From: Arenibacter latericius DSM 15913
Lineage (GTDB): Bacteria; Bacteroidota; Bacteroidia; Flavobacteriales; Flavobacteriaceae
Length of the DNA stretch: 64,000 nt
Direction: 5' to 3'
Assembly (NCBI RefSeq): GCF_000424985.1
Contig: NZ_AUKX01000004.1
Location: 1-64,000, forward strand
Both the position numbers and the translations under genes were made by a program. Every line of letters starts with the position of its first letter. Within the stretch, counting starts at the first letter, position 1. The notes beneath the pieces are model-generated. The model saw only the letters and a program-made list of their open reading frames with translations. It was not told the origin of the DNA and did not search any database. Of this stretch, positions 9,701 through 17,780 are shown piece after piece.

Positions 9701-10110
9701 ACTTCTCCATGTTCTGGCAGGGCGTATTAAAGCAATACCATACACTTGATGGTGCATTGGTAGAAGGACCTGCTTATCAGAATTTTATTCCTAAGGAAAT
9801 GGCAGATAATGCTTTCGATCCTGTTAAAAATCCTAATGGAACATGGCCAATGGTAATCGCTGGTGGAAACTGGAATATCGTTAAATCGAGCTTCTGGTTG
9901 GTAGATACAAAATATGCTAGGCTAAAGAATTTCCAAGTGGGATATACTTTAGAGCAGGACGTGTTTTCTAACCTTAGGATGTATGTATCAGGAGAAAACT
10001 TGGTAACCTTTACACCACAGAATCTTTTTGATCCTGAAACCCCTAGAGGTAGGAGTCAGTTCTTTCCACAAACAAAGACTATAAGCGTAGGTTTAAACAT
10101 CGTATTTTAA
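6715..10110 (+). CDS. SusC/RagA-family TonB-linked outer-membrane protein with STN domain
   Basis: A 1131-residue outer-membrane importer. A long basic N-terminus leads into a signal sequence (LTFLLTIVSLFQLQA, residues 23-37). An STN domain (about 45-118) follows, then a CarboxypepD_reg-like domain (about 140-213), a TonB-box-like LDEVVIVGYG (219-228), a plug (about 230-345) and a large barrel. The barrel ends in the terminal phenylalanine typical of outer-membrane proteins. The STN domain marks this SusC as a transducer that signals substrate capture to FecR and then the ECF sigma factor. It is followed 13 bp later by susD. Pairing with the oxidoreductase and DUF1080 genes suggests a glycoside substrate, but its identity is unknown. 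Confidence 0.95.
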   Translation: MKNHFKLKGALRHPFKRSLKMRLTFLLTIVSLFQLQANTYPQNKEISLDLANATVETVIQEIEAVSEFKFLLNRKDVDLNRKVSIKANKEKIATILSELFNNTDVAYQVLNKQIILSRLEQKALPKSTAGKNDATIKPLQFTVSGTISDQTNMPLPGANIVEKGTVNGVTADFDGNFSLEVASENAVLVISYIGFATKEVAVNGQTTINVQLEESASGLDEVVIVGYGTQSRKKITGAISTIPTEQLAQRPVTNTANALQGEVPGLTIFNSGGAPGVEDVKIRIRGVGTLNNANPLVLVDGIEQALGTVEPQNIESISVLKDAASAAIYGSRAANGVILVTTKRGASTGTTMSYNTLIGVQHPSFFPEKPSDEAWMRLENDAQVNAGGSPTFSEEYISNVVAGTNPLEFPWANWEEGIFRNGALMNQHGFSISSGGEIGKIFTSLNYSDTDGIIKNFNNKRTSVVVNADLYANDKLTFKVGLTYRNGNFSGPGHAINSSGIAGQQIVQALLHMNRNVVMEYPDGTYDLISGQWNAAAMANEGETERISNDVVAQGGFDYKFSDALTLKGNVTFKNNHQGTSTFMNSLAGMKNYVTGEPVTVSGWFATNSLTERNIAERELSQRLFLDYEKTFGNHDLGALIGYEEIHNKLKNVAAKREGFFNNDLRDLSAGGVDNQSISGYREEWRLRSFFGRVNYSFDDRFLLQANLRIDGSSRFGDGNRYGYFPSVSGGWNISNESFMENLSDGSVLSDLKLRASWGQLGNQNIGLHKFRNTYNLNQGYQFGGNVVSGSAITQAGNSNITWETTTITNFGLDASFMNNRLSFVGEYFRKYTDDILLQLPISSTIGVGAPVQNAAAVSNNGYELSLTYHSPFKDDDGFNYTVGVNFSDVINKIEDLKGAGPYFNDAFTVWQEGYSINALRGLDSPGLYRTQADLDKYPAKLSSNAGIGSIIYKDVNGDGVISQSLAPGGDQVIIGNEDPRYEFGLRFNASYKGFDFSMFWQGVLKQYHTLDGALVEGPAYQNFIPKEMADNAFDPVKNPNGTWPMVIAGGNWNIVKSSFWLVDTKYARLKNFQVGYTLEQDVFSNLRMYVSGENLVTFTPQNLFDPETPRGRSQFFPQTKTISVGLNIVF

Positions 10111-10123
10111 AAAAGACAAAATC

Positions 10124-11695
10124 ATGAAAAGAAATAATAATATAAAAGGTTTATTATTCTTCGCTACCGTTGCCTTGTTTTTGGGATGTAGTGAAGGGTT
10201 TGATGAAGGTTTAGATATACAACCGACTGGGGCAGTTTCCGAAACTACCTACTGGTCTACTGTTAGAGATGCAGAATTAGCCGTAAATGCTGTATATGCC
10301 GAGTTGGATGGTACGCAAATGGTTATGGCACTAGATGGTATCACCGATCTGGGATATCACAAGTACTCTAACGTTCCTACTTTTAATGATGTCCGTTTTG
10401 GAGAAATAGATCCTTCCAATGGTACTATTACTGGTATTTGGAACCGCTACTATAGAGGGGTGAGAAAATCCAATGATGTTATTCAGAATATTGTAAAATT
10501 AGAGAATGCAGATCCAGAGGAGATTGCTAGACTAACTGCGGAGGCTAAATTTCTTAGAGCCTATTACTATACGCAACTTTCTAGTCTATGGTGTAATGTG
10601 CCTTTAATTACTGAGGTTATCGATATCAATGATCAACGTCCTACAAATTCTAGGGAAGAGATTGTCACCTTTGTAATAAATGAGCTGAACGACATTATAA
10701 ACTCTAATGCGCTGCCATTGACTTATTCTGCGGATGATACCGGAAGGGTTACCCACGGGGCAGCTTTAACCTTATTGGCAAGAGTAGCGATCCGTAACGG
10801 TAATTATGAGCTTGCTCGTGATGCTTCCAAAAAAGTAATGGATTTGGGTATTTATAGTCTTTACAACAATTATGAAAAGTTGTTTCAGGTAGAAGGACAA
10901 AATTCCTCTGAGGTAATTTTTGATAGGCAATTCGCCGTTGGTGGAGATACCTATAATGCCTTTGGTTATTCTGCAGCTTCCTTAGGTGGTAGTTCTGGAG
11001 TAGAGCCTATGCACGGTCTTTTTGAAAAGTACGAATATACCGGCCCTGTGAATCCAGATAATCCATTTGAGAATAAAGATCCAAGGTGGAATTATATCGC
11101 TTATTATACTGGTCAGCCTATAGGAAACAATAATACCTATAACTCCTGGCCAGATAGTCCTACTCCTGATAAGATTAGTAGTACGGAGTTTTCTACCGTT
11201 CACGGTTATAATTTAAAGAAGTGGGTAGATTATGAGTCTTTTGCTGCTAACTCTAACCTAGGAGATATTAATATGATATTGATGCGCTATGCTGATGTAT
11301 TGCTGATGTATGCCGAGTCTAAAATAGAATTAAATGACATAGATGCTTCGGTTTACAAGGCAATTAATGATATTAGACAGCGACCTACGGTAGGAATGCC
11401 AGCGATTACCCCAGGAAAGACGCAGGCAGAATTAAGAGAAATGGTTAGAGACGAAAGAGCAAGAGAATTGGCTTTTGAAGGCTTGCGTTTATTTGATATT
11501 AACCGTTGGAAGATAGGTGAAGTAAAAGCCGGATTGGTTCAAGGTATGTACTACAAGGATGCTGGGCAATGGAAGATATTAGACTATGGAAGGATAGCGA
11601 GCTTTAATGCTGGTAGGGATTATTGCTGGCCTGTACCTCAAGCAGAAATGGATATTAATGATGTAATTACCCAAAATCCAGGGTATGTTAAGTAG
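10124..11695 (+). CDS. RagB/SusD-family nutrient-binding outer-membrane lipoprotein
   Basis: A 523-residue lipoprotein partner of the adjacent SusC. The lipobox LFLGC places the acylated cysteine at residue 22. The SusD-like N-terminal region follows (TYWSTVRDAELAVNAVYAEL), then TPR-type helices (EAKFLRAYYYTQLSSLWCNV). The family C-terminal pattern is clear: VRDERARELAFEGLRLFDIN followed by RW. SusD proteins form the lid over the SusC barrel and bind glycans or other nutrients at the cell surface. Spacing of 13 bp to susC and 5 bp to the next gene indicates one operon. The ligand is not predictable from sequence. Confidence 0.95.
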   Translation: MKRNNNIKGLLFFATVALFLGCSEGFDEGLDIQPTGAVSETTYWSTVRDAELAVNAVYAELDGTQMVMALDGITDLGYHKYSNVPTFNDVRFGEIDPSNGTITGIWNRYYRGVRKSNDVIQNIVKLENADPEEIARLTAEAKFLRAYYYTQLSSLWCNVPLITEVIDINDQRPTNSREEIVTFVINELNDIINSNALPLTYSADDTGRVTHGAALTLLARVAIRNGNYELARDASKKVMDLGIYSLYNNYEKLFQVEGQNSSEVIFDRQFAVGGDTYNAFGYSAASLGGSSGVEPMHGLFEKYEYTGPVNPDNPFENKDPRWNYIAYYTGQPIGNNNTYNSWPDSPTPDKISSTEFSTVHGYNLKKWVDYESFAANSNLGDINMILMRYADVLLMYAESKIELNDIDASVYKAINDIRQRPTVGMPAITPGKTQAELREMVRDERARELAFEGLRLFDINRWKIGEVKAGLVQGMYYKDAGQWKILDYGRIASFNAGRDYCWPVPQAEMDINDVITQNPGYVK

Positions 11696-11700
11696 AAATT

Positions 11701-13008
11701 ATGTTTAAAAAAGAGAATAGTTCATCAGAAGGTTCAGATAGAAGAGCCTTTATAAAAAAGGCAGGGGCCGCTACACTTTTTAGTGCAGCGACCCTAAATG
11801 CCGGTTTTGCAAATCCTTTCCTTGCACAGGATAAGGTGTTGAAGGTAGGATTGGTAGGCTGCGGAGGTAGAGGTACCGGTGCGGCCGTACAAGCACTTAA
11901 TGCTGACCCCAATACGGTTCTGCATGCTATGGCCGATGTTTTTGAAGATCGGTTAACCACCTCCTTAGAATTGATAAACAATGAACATGGACAGCGAGCT
12001 GATGTAAAAAAAGAAAGACAGTTCGTTGGTTTTGATGCTTATCAGAAATTAATTGATTCTGGTGTAGATGTGGTGCTATTGGCCGAACCTCCTGGGTTTA
12101 GGCCAAAGCATTTTAGTGCAGCTATAGAAGCGGGTAAACATGTGTTCTATGAAAAGCCCGTTGGCGTAGATGCCCCTGGGATACGTAAATTTTTGGCAGC
12201 ATCAAAATTGGCCAAAGAGAAGAACCTGTCCATAGTTTCTGGTTTGTGTTTTAGGTACGACCTGCCTAAACAGGCCTTCTTTGAAAAGGTGTTGAACGGA
12301 GAAATAGGAGATATAAAATCCATTTCCTCCACTAGAAACGGAGGGGAACTTTGGTATAAAGATCGCCAACCAGATTGGAATGATATGCAGTATAAAATGC
12401 GTAACTGGTATTATTACAATTGGTTGAGTGGCGATTTTATTGTTGAAATGTTTGTCCATAGTACCGATATGATTTCCTGGGCCATGGGCGAAAGAATGCC
12501 GTTGAGTGCCACCGGAGTAGGAGGTAGGCAGTGGCGTACGGATAAAAAATACGGTAATATTTATGACCACTTTGCTGTAGAATTCGATTATGGCGGCGGA
12601 TTAAAAGGGAATATCTCTACCAGACAGCTAAGTGGAGGATCGTCTAAAAACTCTGTAGAAATTGCAGGGACATTAGGTAATGCCTTTTATCAGGGCAATA
12701 GACATGAGATTTGGGGAGAAAATGAATGGAGGTATGAAGGGGAAACCAATGATATGTACCAAAGTGAGCACGATGCCTTGTTTAAATCTATCCGTAAGGG
12801 AAGTGCTATAAACGATGGAGAAAGGGCTGCGAACAGCACGCTAATGGCAATTATTGCTAGAGATGCAGCTTATTCCGGACAGACTATTACCTGGGAGGAA
12901 GCGATGAATTCTAAGGTATCCCTAGGTCCGGAGAATGATAAATACAGTTGGGACTTAAAGTATGATGGACCTGGAATAGCAATACCAGGAGTGACCAAAA
13001 TGGTGTAA
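11701..13008 (+). CDS. Gfo/Idh/MocA-family oxidoreductase, Tat-exported
   Basis: A 435-residue NAD(P)-dependent oxidoreductase. The N-terminus carries a twin-arginine signal (DRRAFIKKAGAATLF, Arg14-Arg15), so it is probably exported folded to the periplasm with its cofactor. The Rossmann motif is GLVGCGGRGTG (50-60) and the family EKP motif is at 151-153. The C-terminal sheet domain includes IYDHFAVEFDYGGG. Members of this family oxidise sugar hydroxyls, and those found beside DUF1080 proteins in Bacteroidota are implicated in making or reducing 3-keto-sugars. It starts 5 bp after susD, so it belongs to the same operon. The substrate and whether oxidation occurs in the periplasm are inferred. 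Confidence 0.9.
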   Translation: MFKKENSSSEGSDRRAFIKKAGAATLFSAATLNAGFANPFLAQDKVLKVGLVGCGGRGTGAAVQALNADPNTVLHAMADVFEDRLTTSLELINNEHGQRADVKKERQFVGFDAYQKLIDSGVDVVLLAEPPGFRPKHFSAAIEAGKHVFYEKPVGVDAPGIRKFLAASKLAKEKNLSIVSGLCFRYDLPKQAFFEKVLNGEIGDIKSISSTRNGGELWYKDRQPDWNDMQYKMRNWYYYNWLSGDFIVEMFVHSTDMISWAMGERMPLSATGVGGRQWRTDKKYGNIYDHFAVEFDYGGGLKGNISTRQLSGGSSKNSVEIAGTLGNAFYQGNRHEIWGENEWRYEGETNDMYQSEHDALFKSIRKGSAINDGERAANSTLMAIIARDAAYSGQTITWEEAMNSKVSLGPENDKYSWDLKYDGPGIAIPGVTKMV

Positions 13009-13091
13009 TTATAGTTCTCGTGAAAAAGTGGTTTGGAATTGCCCGAATCGCTTTTTTTCGAGTTTACTATATCCTTTTAAAAAAATATATG

Positions 13092-13120
13092 TTGTAATAT
13101 ATAGGACCATTGCTATATTG
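13092..13120 (+). promoter_or_regulatory. Possible promoter before the DUF1080 gene
   Basis: A TTG at 13092-13094 and a TATATTG at 13114-13120, separated by 19 bp, resemble the Bacteroidota TTG / TAnnTTTG promoter with one base missing from the second box. It lies in the only sizeable gap (138 bp) inside the operon, so the DUF1080 gene may have extra transcription of its own. This is tentative. Confidence 0.3.
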
Positions 13121-13146
13121 TAAAAAAAATATATAACCATAAGAAC

Positions 13147-13926
13147 ATGAAGAATTTTTCAATTAGAAAACAAATTGCCCATTTATCGGTGGTATTGATT
13201 GCCCTAACTGGGGTTCAAGTTAATGCCCAGGATCAGGCATTCGAATTTGAATTTGGTAGCGATAATACCTGGGAAAATATGATCTCTGGGAAATCGGGAG
13301 AAGAATCTGCTATTAAGTGGATTAATGTGAATACCGTAAAAGAGGGGTGGACCGTTGGTGAGGATGGGGTGTTGGTAAATCTAGGTCATCCTATTGGAGT
13401 GGTAAGATCAGAAAAACAGTACGAAAACTTTATTATGCATGTAGAATGGCGACATATGGAAGCTGGAGGGAACTCTGGAATCTTCGCCTGGAGTGGTGCA
13501 GATCCTAAGGGGAATTCTCCATTGCCAGATGGGGTGGAAATTCAGATGTTAGAATTAGATTGGGTAAATATAAATGCAAAAGATGGCGTTCCACAACCAA
13601 TAGCCTATGTTCATGGAGAAGTTTGGGGTGTAGGTGGTGTCGTAACTAAACCAGACAATCCAAGAGGGGAGAGAAGTAAATCTATTGAGAATAGAGCTAA
13701 AGGAAAAGGAGAATGGAATACCTATGATGTTGTTTGTGTAGATGGGGTGATTAAACTTGCGGTAAACGGAAAATTTGTAAACGGAATTTCTAAGTCCACT
13801 CAAAAGAAAGGGTATTTATGTCTGGAATCTGAAGGAGCGGAAATTCACTTTAGAAATTTAAAAGTAATAGAACTCCCACCAGGAGTAACGTCTCCTGAGC
13901 AAATAGCTCCTTTGCTTAGTAACTAG
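13147..13926 (+). CDS. DUF1080 protein (3-keto-disaccharide hydrolase family)
   Basis: A 259-residue secreted protein with a signal peptide (about residues 1-27, cleavage after VNA). The DUF1080 jelly-roll shows its usual landmarks: [20 protein letters not shown], then the NSGIFAW segment, GVEIQMLE and [19 protein letters not shown]. Characterised DUF1080 members cleave 3-keto-glycosides, and the Pfam family carries that name. Together with the upstream oxidoreductase it suggests a two-step scheme: oxidation at C3 of a glycoside, then cleavage of the activated glycosidic bond. A transcription terminator follows directly. The family call is strong; the exact chemistry (hydrolysis or elimination/hydration) is inferred. 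Confidence 0.9.
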   Translation: MKNFSIRKQIAHLSVVLIALTGVQVNAQDQAFEFEFGSDNTWENMISGKSGEESAIKWINVNTVKEGWTVGEDGVLVNLGHPIGVVRSEKQYENFIMHVEWRHMEAGGNSGIFAWSGADPKGNSPLPDGVEIQMLELDWVNINAKDGVPQPIAYVHGEVWGVGGVVTKPDNPRGERSKSIENRAKGKGEWNTYDVVCVDGVIKLAVNGKFVNGISKSTQKKGYLCLESEGAEIHFRNLKVIELPPGVTSPEQIAPLLSN

Positions 13927-13941
13927 TTTTTAAGGAATTGG

Positions 13942-13972
13942 AAGCCTGACTTTATATGGTCAGGTTTTTCTT
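13942..13972 (+). terminator. Rho-independent terminator after the DUF1080 gene
   Basis: A 9-bp stem (AAGCCTGAC at 13942-13950 with GTCAGGTTT at 13959-13967, one G-U pair) and an 8-nt loop run into a T-rich tail. It ends the susCD-oxidoreductase-DUF1080 transcript and implies that the transporter gene downstream has its own promoter. Confidence 0.75.
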
Positions 13973-14009
13973 TTCTTATGATTCTTTCTGACCAATTGAA
14001 TCATTCAAC

Positions 14010-14023
14010 AAAATATATAACCA
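14010..14023 (+). promoter_or_regulatory. 14-bp leader word shared with the DUF1080 gene
   Basis: AAAATATATAACCA at 14010-14023 is identical to 13126-13139. Both lie just before a start codon (10 and 8 bp upstream). It may be a translation-enhancing leader or a common regulatory site for the two genes. It is AT-rich, so chance is possible. Confidence 0.35.
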
Positions 14024-14032
14024 ACTACCAGC

Positions 14033-15292
14033 ATGAAAAACACAGTAAGATTACGTCTATCCGTATTAATGCTATTGGAGTATTTTATATGGGGAGCGTG
14101 GTATGTTACCATGGGCACCTATCTAATGTCTTCCCTAGAGGTAAATGCCACACAGGTAGGGGCAGCCTATGCCAACCTTTCTATTGCCGCTATTATTTCA
14201 CCTTTTTTTGTGGGATTGGTTGCTGACCGATTTTTCTCCGCCCAAAAGGTATTAGGGACACTACACTTAATGGGAGCTGCTACCTTGTATTATATAAGTA
14301 CCGTTTCTCATTTTCAAGAATTTTGGTGGTTAATTTTGCTCTATACCTTGTTGTATATGCCTACCATGTCTTTGGTGAACTCCATTTCCTTTTCTCAAAT
14401 GGAAGACCCCGATAAGGAATTTCCACGTATTAGGGTATTAGGAACTGTAGGGTGGATTGCAGCCGGACTTCTAATAGGGTTCATGGAATTGGAAACGTCT
14501 TATATGACTTTTCGTATTGCAGCCTATTGTTCTTTGGTATTAGGGATACTTAGCTTCTTTCTGCCAAGTACTCCACCTACGGGTAAAAGTGCAAGCATTT
14601 CCTCCATTCTAGGTTTAGATGCGCTCGTCCTATTTAAGAAAAGATCCTTTATTGTATTTTTTGTTAGCTCGATTTTAGTCTGTATTCCCTTGGCATTTTA
14701 CTACAACTTTGCCAATCCCTTCCTAAATGATATGGGGATGGATAATGCTGCCGCTAAAATGACTATGGGGCAGGTTTCTGAATTGTTATTTATGTTGTTG
14801 ATGCCCCTTGCTTTTAGAAGGCTGGGCATTAAAAAAATGATGCTGATAGGTATTTTTGCCTGGGTAGTGCGGTACCTTCTTTTTGCCTATGGAGATATAG
14901 GTCCTGGAATTTGGATGCTGTATTTAGGGATTATTTTACATGGAGTTTGTTATGATTTCTTTTTTGTATCGGGACAGATTTATATTGATAAGAAGTGTAA
15001 ACCTTCCTTTAGAAATTCAGCCCAAGGGCTAATTACCTTTGCTACCTATGGGGTGGGGATGTTTATTGGTTCTTTTGTATCTGGAGCAGTAACCGATAAT
15101 TTCCTTGTAGAAATTAAAGGGGTTTTAAGTTACCAATGGGAATCCATTTGGTTGGTTCCGGCAATAATAGCCTTGGTAGTAGGATTGCTGTTCATGTTTT
15201 TCTTCAGGGAAAATCTCGTCGGACCGCTGGTGTTAGATAATAAGGCACAAAACATTTTACCTAAAACAGATCATAAAGATTCGGATAGTTGA
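14033..15292 (+). CDS. MFS transporter, NupG-like nucleoside/sugar permease family
   Basis: A 419-residue inner-membrane protein with about twelve hydrophobic segments. The N-terminal signature LRLSVLMLLEYFIWGAWYVT is typical of the nucleoside:proton symporter-like MFS group that is frequent in Bacteroidota and Planctomycetota catabolic loci. Further family features are the charged loop QMEDPDKEFPRIRVLGTVGW and the repeat-half motif FRRLGIKKMMLIG. It follows the 3-keto-glycoside genes, separated by a terminator. The likely role is to carry the released sugar or keto-sugar into the cytoplasm. A nucleoside substrate is the formal alternative, but no nucleoside genes are nearby. Confidence 0.85.
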   Translation: MKNTVRLRLSVLMLLEYFIWGAWYVTMGTYLMSSLEVNATQVGAAYANLSIAAIISPFFVGLVADRFFSAQKVLGTLHLMGAATLYYISTVSHFQEFWWLILLYTLLYMPTMSLVNSISFSQMEDPDKEFPRIRVLGTVGWIAAGLLIGFMELETSYMTFRIAAYCSLVLGILSFFLPSTPPTGKSASISSILGLDALVLFKKRSFIVFFVSSILVCIPLAFYYNFANPFLNDMGMDNAAAKMTMGQVSELLFMLLMPLAFRRLGIKKMMLIGIFAWVVRYLLFAYGDIGPGIWMLYLGIILHGVCYDFFFVSGQIYIDKKCKPSFRNSAQGLITFATYGVGMFIGSFVSGAVTDNFLVEIKGVLSYQWESIWLVPAIIALVVGLLFMFFFRENLVGPLVLDNKAQNILPKTDHKDSDS

Positions 15293-15660
15293 ATGGCCAA
15301 TAGTGCGTATTTTAAAAAGAAAAATAAGGGATGCCTGTTCATTCCTTTCTACCGGAGTTATGCGCAGTAAAGAGCTAACAACTGTCTTTAATTTCTATTT
15401 TTAGAAGCATGAACTTGATACTTAATAAAGATATGTATATAAGGAACCTATTATAATCTTTTAATCGGCATGAATACTTGTTAAAGAGAGTTAGTTTAGG
15501 GGATAGTATAAATTTTTAATAAACGCGAAGCAAAATCCCTAATCCACAAAGGACCGAAATATAAATGCAACGATTTGCATTTGAAGGGAGGGCCTTTTAA
15601 CACATTGGTATTGGCTACGGCTGGCTCCTTTAAACCAAGGTACACCGTAACTACGTTTAT

Positions 15661-16310
15661 CGGTGCTGTTTCTTTGGAAAGTAAAGAAATTGAAGATTCA
15701 CGAAAAACCGTTAAAAAACAAATAAGAATCACTTGAGTAAATTGAATATTCACTCATAGGAAGGAAGAAAGCCGACAAGATAGTTTAATTATATTTTTGA
15801 TTAACATACTTTTTACTTTTAAGAATCATGATTCTTACTAGGGTTACGGCCTATTTTAATTTTCGTTAAAAATCAAGTGCTTTTCACAGCGGGTGGAGGA
15901 AGCCGTCCAAAGAGCGTTTCACCCTAGTGAAAGCGGCCTGGACGGCGCGGCGTGGAAAGTACGTAGATTTATAGAACATTAAAATCAGCCTAGCGTTTTT
16001 TGGTTCGTTTTTTGGGCGATGCAAAAAATGAACGAACACTCAAAGCAAAGCGGATTCTCTATAGTTTAGTTAATAAGCGATTTTGTGAAATACAAAAATT
16101 CTCACGTAAAGAACACAATACCTTGGTTTTTCGGCCCTGTTGGTTTCTTTTGTTCATACGCTTGTTTATTATTATTAACGGAATTCATGAATGCCTTTTA
16201 AAAACAATTAAAAATCAATGAGCTAAATGAAAAGCAGGTAGAGTAGACAAATTGGTTTTCAAGCCCTAAAGAACCAATTATAAAATAAACAACACAATAT
16301 ATACCGATAA
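15661..16310 (+). repeat. Long interspersed repeat, copy A (interrupted)
   Basis: Block one (15661-15746) matches 26611-26699 and block two (16026-16310) matches about 26694-27020. Shared words include GAAGATTCACGAAA, AAAAAACAAATAA, CACTTGAGTAAA, CTCAAAGCAAAG-like text, GAATTCATGAATGC and AATGAGCTAAATGAAA-like text. About 280 bp between the blocks is absent from the other copy and contains the GC-rich stem-loop. The repeat ends just before the amidohydrolase gene. Confidence 0.7.
15902..15946. other. GC-rich nested stem-loop (candidate structured RNA)
   Basis: The outer stem is GCCGTCC (15902-15908) with GGACGGC (15940-15946). The inner stem is TTTCAC (15917-15922) with GTGAAA (15927-15932) and loop CCTA. 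The surrounding DNA is AT-rich, so this local GC peak stands out. It may be a structured RNA or the palindromic core of a repeat. Confidence 0.5.
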
Positions 16311-16323
16311 AAAAACCAACGGA

Positions 16324-17406
16324 ATGAAACTACTACGGTGGAGTGCCTTATTAATACTGTTAACATTATCATGCATGGAAAACAAAGAATATTATACTTT
16401 GGAAGACTTTAATAGCGTATCTAAAATAGATACTCATATTCATGTCTTTACTAATCGGAACAGTTTTGTAGAACAAGCAAAGAAAGACAATTTTCGATTG
16501 CTGAATATTATGGTGGATCTTTCTAATTGGAAGGAACTCATAAAATCACAATACGATTATAGTTTTTCTCAAAAGAAAGTCCATCCAGAGCAATTTGAAG
16601 TTGTTTCCTCATTTTCTATAGAAGATTGGGATAATCCCGACTTCATAAAGAATACCATTGCTTGGTTGGATAAGAATTTTGAAGAAGGAGCAATTGGCGT
16701 TAAGGTTTGGAAGAATATTGGTATGGATTTTCGTGATAAAGAAAACCAATTAATTATGATAGATCACCCCAGGTTAGATTCAATTTTCAATCACCTGGTA
16801 AGTAAAAAGATACCCGTGCTAGGACACTTAGGAGAACCAAAAAACTGTTGGCTTCCCTTAGATGAAATGACCACTAATAACGATAGGGAATATTTTGAAG
16901 AACATCCTCAGTACCATATGTACCAACACCCAGAACTACCCTCTTATGAAGAGCAGATAGCAGCTCGGGACAGAATGTTGGAAAATCACCCTGATCTAGT
17001 CTTTATTGGAGCGCATATGGGGAGTTTGGAATGGAGTGTAGACGAATTGGCAAAAAGGCTAGATAAGTTCCCAAATATGGCAATAGATCTTGCAGCTAGA
17101 ATGGGTCAGGTTTTTTATCAGACTGCAGAGGATAGGGAAAAGGTGCGCAACTTTTTTATAAAGTACCAAGATCGTGTACTTTATGCAACGGATTTAGTTG
17201 ATGAAGGAAAGGATGATGCCAGTGAATTACAACAGGAGATGCATGATACCTGGCTGCGCGATTGGCGATTTTTTGTAACTGATGAGGTAATGACAAGCAA
17301 CCTGATAAATGAAGAATTTAAAGGCTTAAAACTACCAAAGCGGGTGGTAGATAAGATCTACTTACATAATGCGAAGAAATGGTTTAATATGTTTCAAGGG
17401 GAATAA
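16324..17406 (+). CDS. Amidohydrolase-family lipoprotein
   Basis: A 360-residue metal-dependent hydrolase of the amidohydrolase-2 (TIM-barrel) type. An N-terminal lipobox (LTLSC, Cys17) predicts a membrane-anchored periplasmic or surface protein. Metal-site landmarks are DTHIH (His38, His40), LGHLGEP, FIGAHMG and YATDL. The conserved GVKVWKN segment lies before them in the barrel. Family members include decarboxylases, lactonases and hydrolases, so substrate prediction is not possible. Its start lies about a dozen bp past a long non-coding repeat. It is not tightly linked to the sus locus, although it lies on the same strand. Confidence 0.85.
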   Translation: MKLLRWSALLILLTLSCMENKEYYTLEDFNSVSKIDTHIHVFTNRNSFVEQAKKDNFRLLNIMVDLSNWKELIKSQYDYSFSQKKVHPEQFEVVSSFSIEDWDNPDFIKNTIAWLDKNFEEGAIGVKVWKNIGMDFRDKENQLIMIDHPRLDSIFNHLVSKKIPVLGHLGEPKNCWLPLDEMTTNNDREYFEEHPQYHMYQHPELPSYEEQIAARDRMLENHPDLVFIGAHMGSLEWSVDELAKRLDKFPNMAIDLAARMGQVFYQTAEDREKVRNFFIKYQDRVLYATDLVDEGKDDASELQQEMHDTWLRDWRFFVTDEVMTSNLINEEFKGLKLPKRVVDKIYLHNAKKWFNMFQGE

Positions 17407-17644
17407 ATATTTAAGTTTATTGTAAACATTATTTCGTATTGAATTGTACAGGCAGACTTAGTGTAGTTTTAATGATTTCCGGTTAATCAAGCAATACGGA
17501 TTGGGCTAAAGCCCTTAAACGTGTATGCCCAAAAGAACCTCGGTAAAGGCGCGCAGCTATTCGTATCTAGGCATTAAATTATTATCATATTTTAATACCT
17601 TATTCCATATTTTGAATATAAACATTGAAACTAAGCATAAACAC

Positions 17645-17673
17645 AAATGCCACGGCAAATTGACGTGGCATTT
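17645..17673. terminator. Putative bidirectional terminator
   Basis: A perfect 10-bp stem (AAATGCCACG at 17645-17654 with CGTGGCATTT at 17664-17673) and a 9-nt loop lie between convergent genes. A T-rich stretch follows on the plus strand; the minus-strand tract is weaker. Confidence 0.55.
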
Positions 17674-17676
17674 AAT

Positions 17677-17780
17677 TTTACTCAATAATCGATATTTAAA
17701 CCTGACTGTCGTCAGGCAAGTTGCTCCGAGGCTTTCTTGCCCGAATCTTACAGGCGGGCCTGCCCCGAAGTAGTTTACTG
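17677..17780 (+). repeat. Interspersed repeat family R3, copy 1
   Basis: Begins TTTTACTCAATAATCGATAT, continues with the hairpin CCTGAC-TGTC-GTCAGG and a segment rich in CTTGCCC and GGCGGGCCTGCC, and ends GTAGTTTACTGG. Related copies in the same orientation lie at 36709-36790, 42304-42408 and (shortened) 44314-44359. Confidence 0.85.

Larger units (their letters stand above)
15293..16323. other. Long non-coding stretch with repeat blocks and hairpins
   Basis: No credible gene was found in about 1 kb. It holds an 8-bp hairpin with tetraloop CGAT (15563-15582), two blocks of a long diverged repeat (15661-15746 and 16026-16310) that recur at 26611-27020, and a GC-rich nested stem-loop between those blocks (15902-15946). 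The short open frames here on both strands lack gene-like character and overlap the repeats. Confidence 0.7.

Noticed and set aside
16000-16221. 73-residue plus-strand open frame
   Set aside because: It lies wholly in the long repeat, the matching region of copy B is not open in the same frame, and the text is Lys/Phe-rich without motifs.
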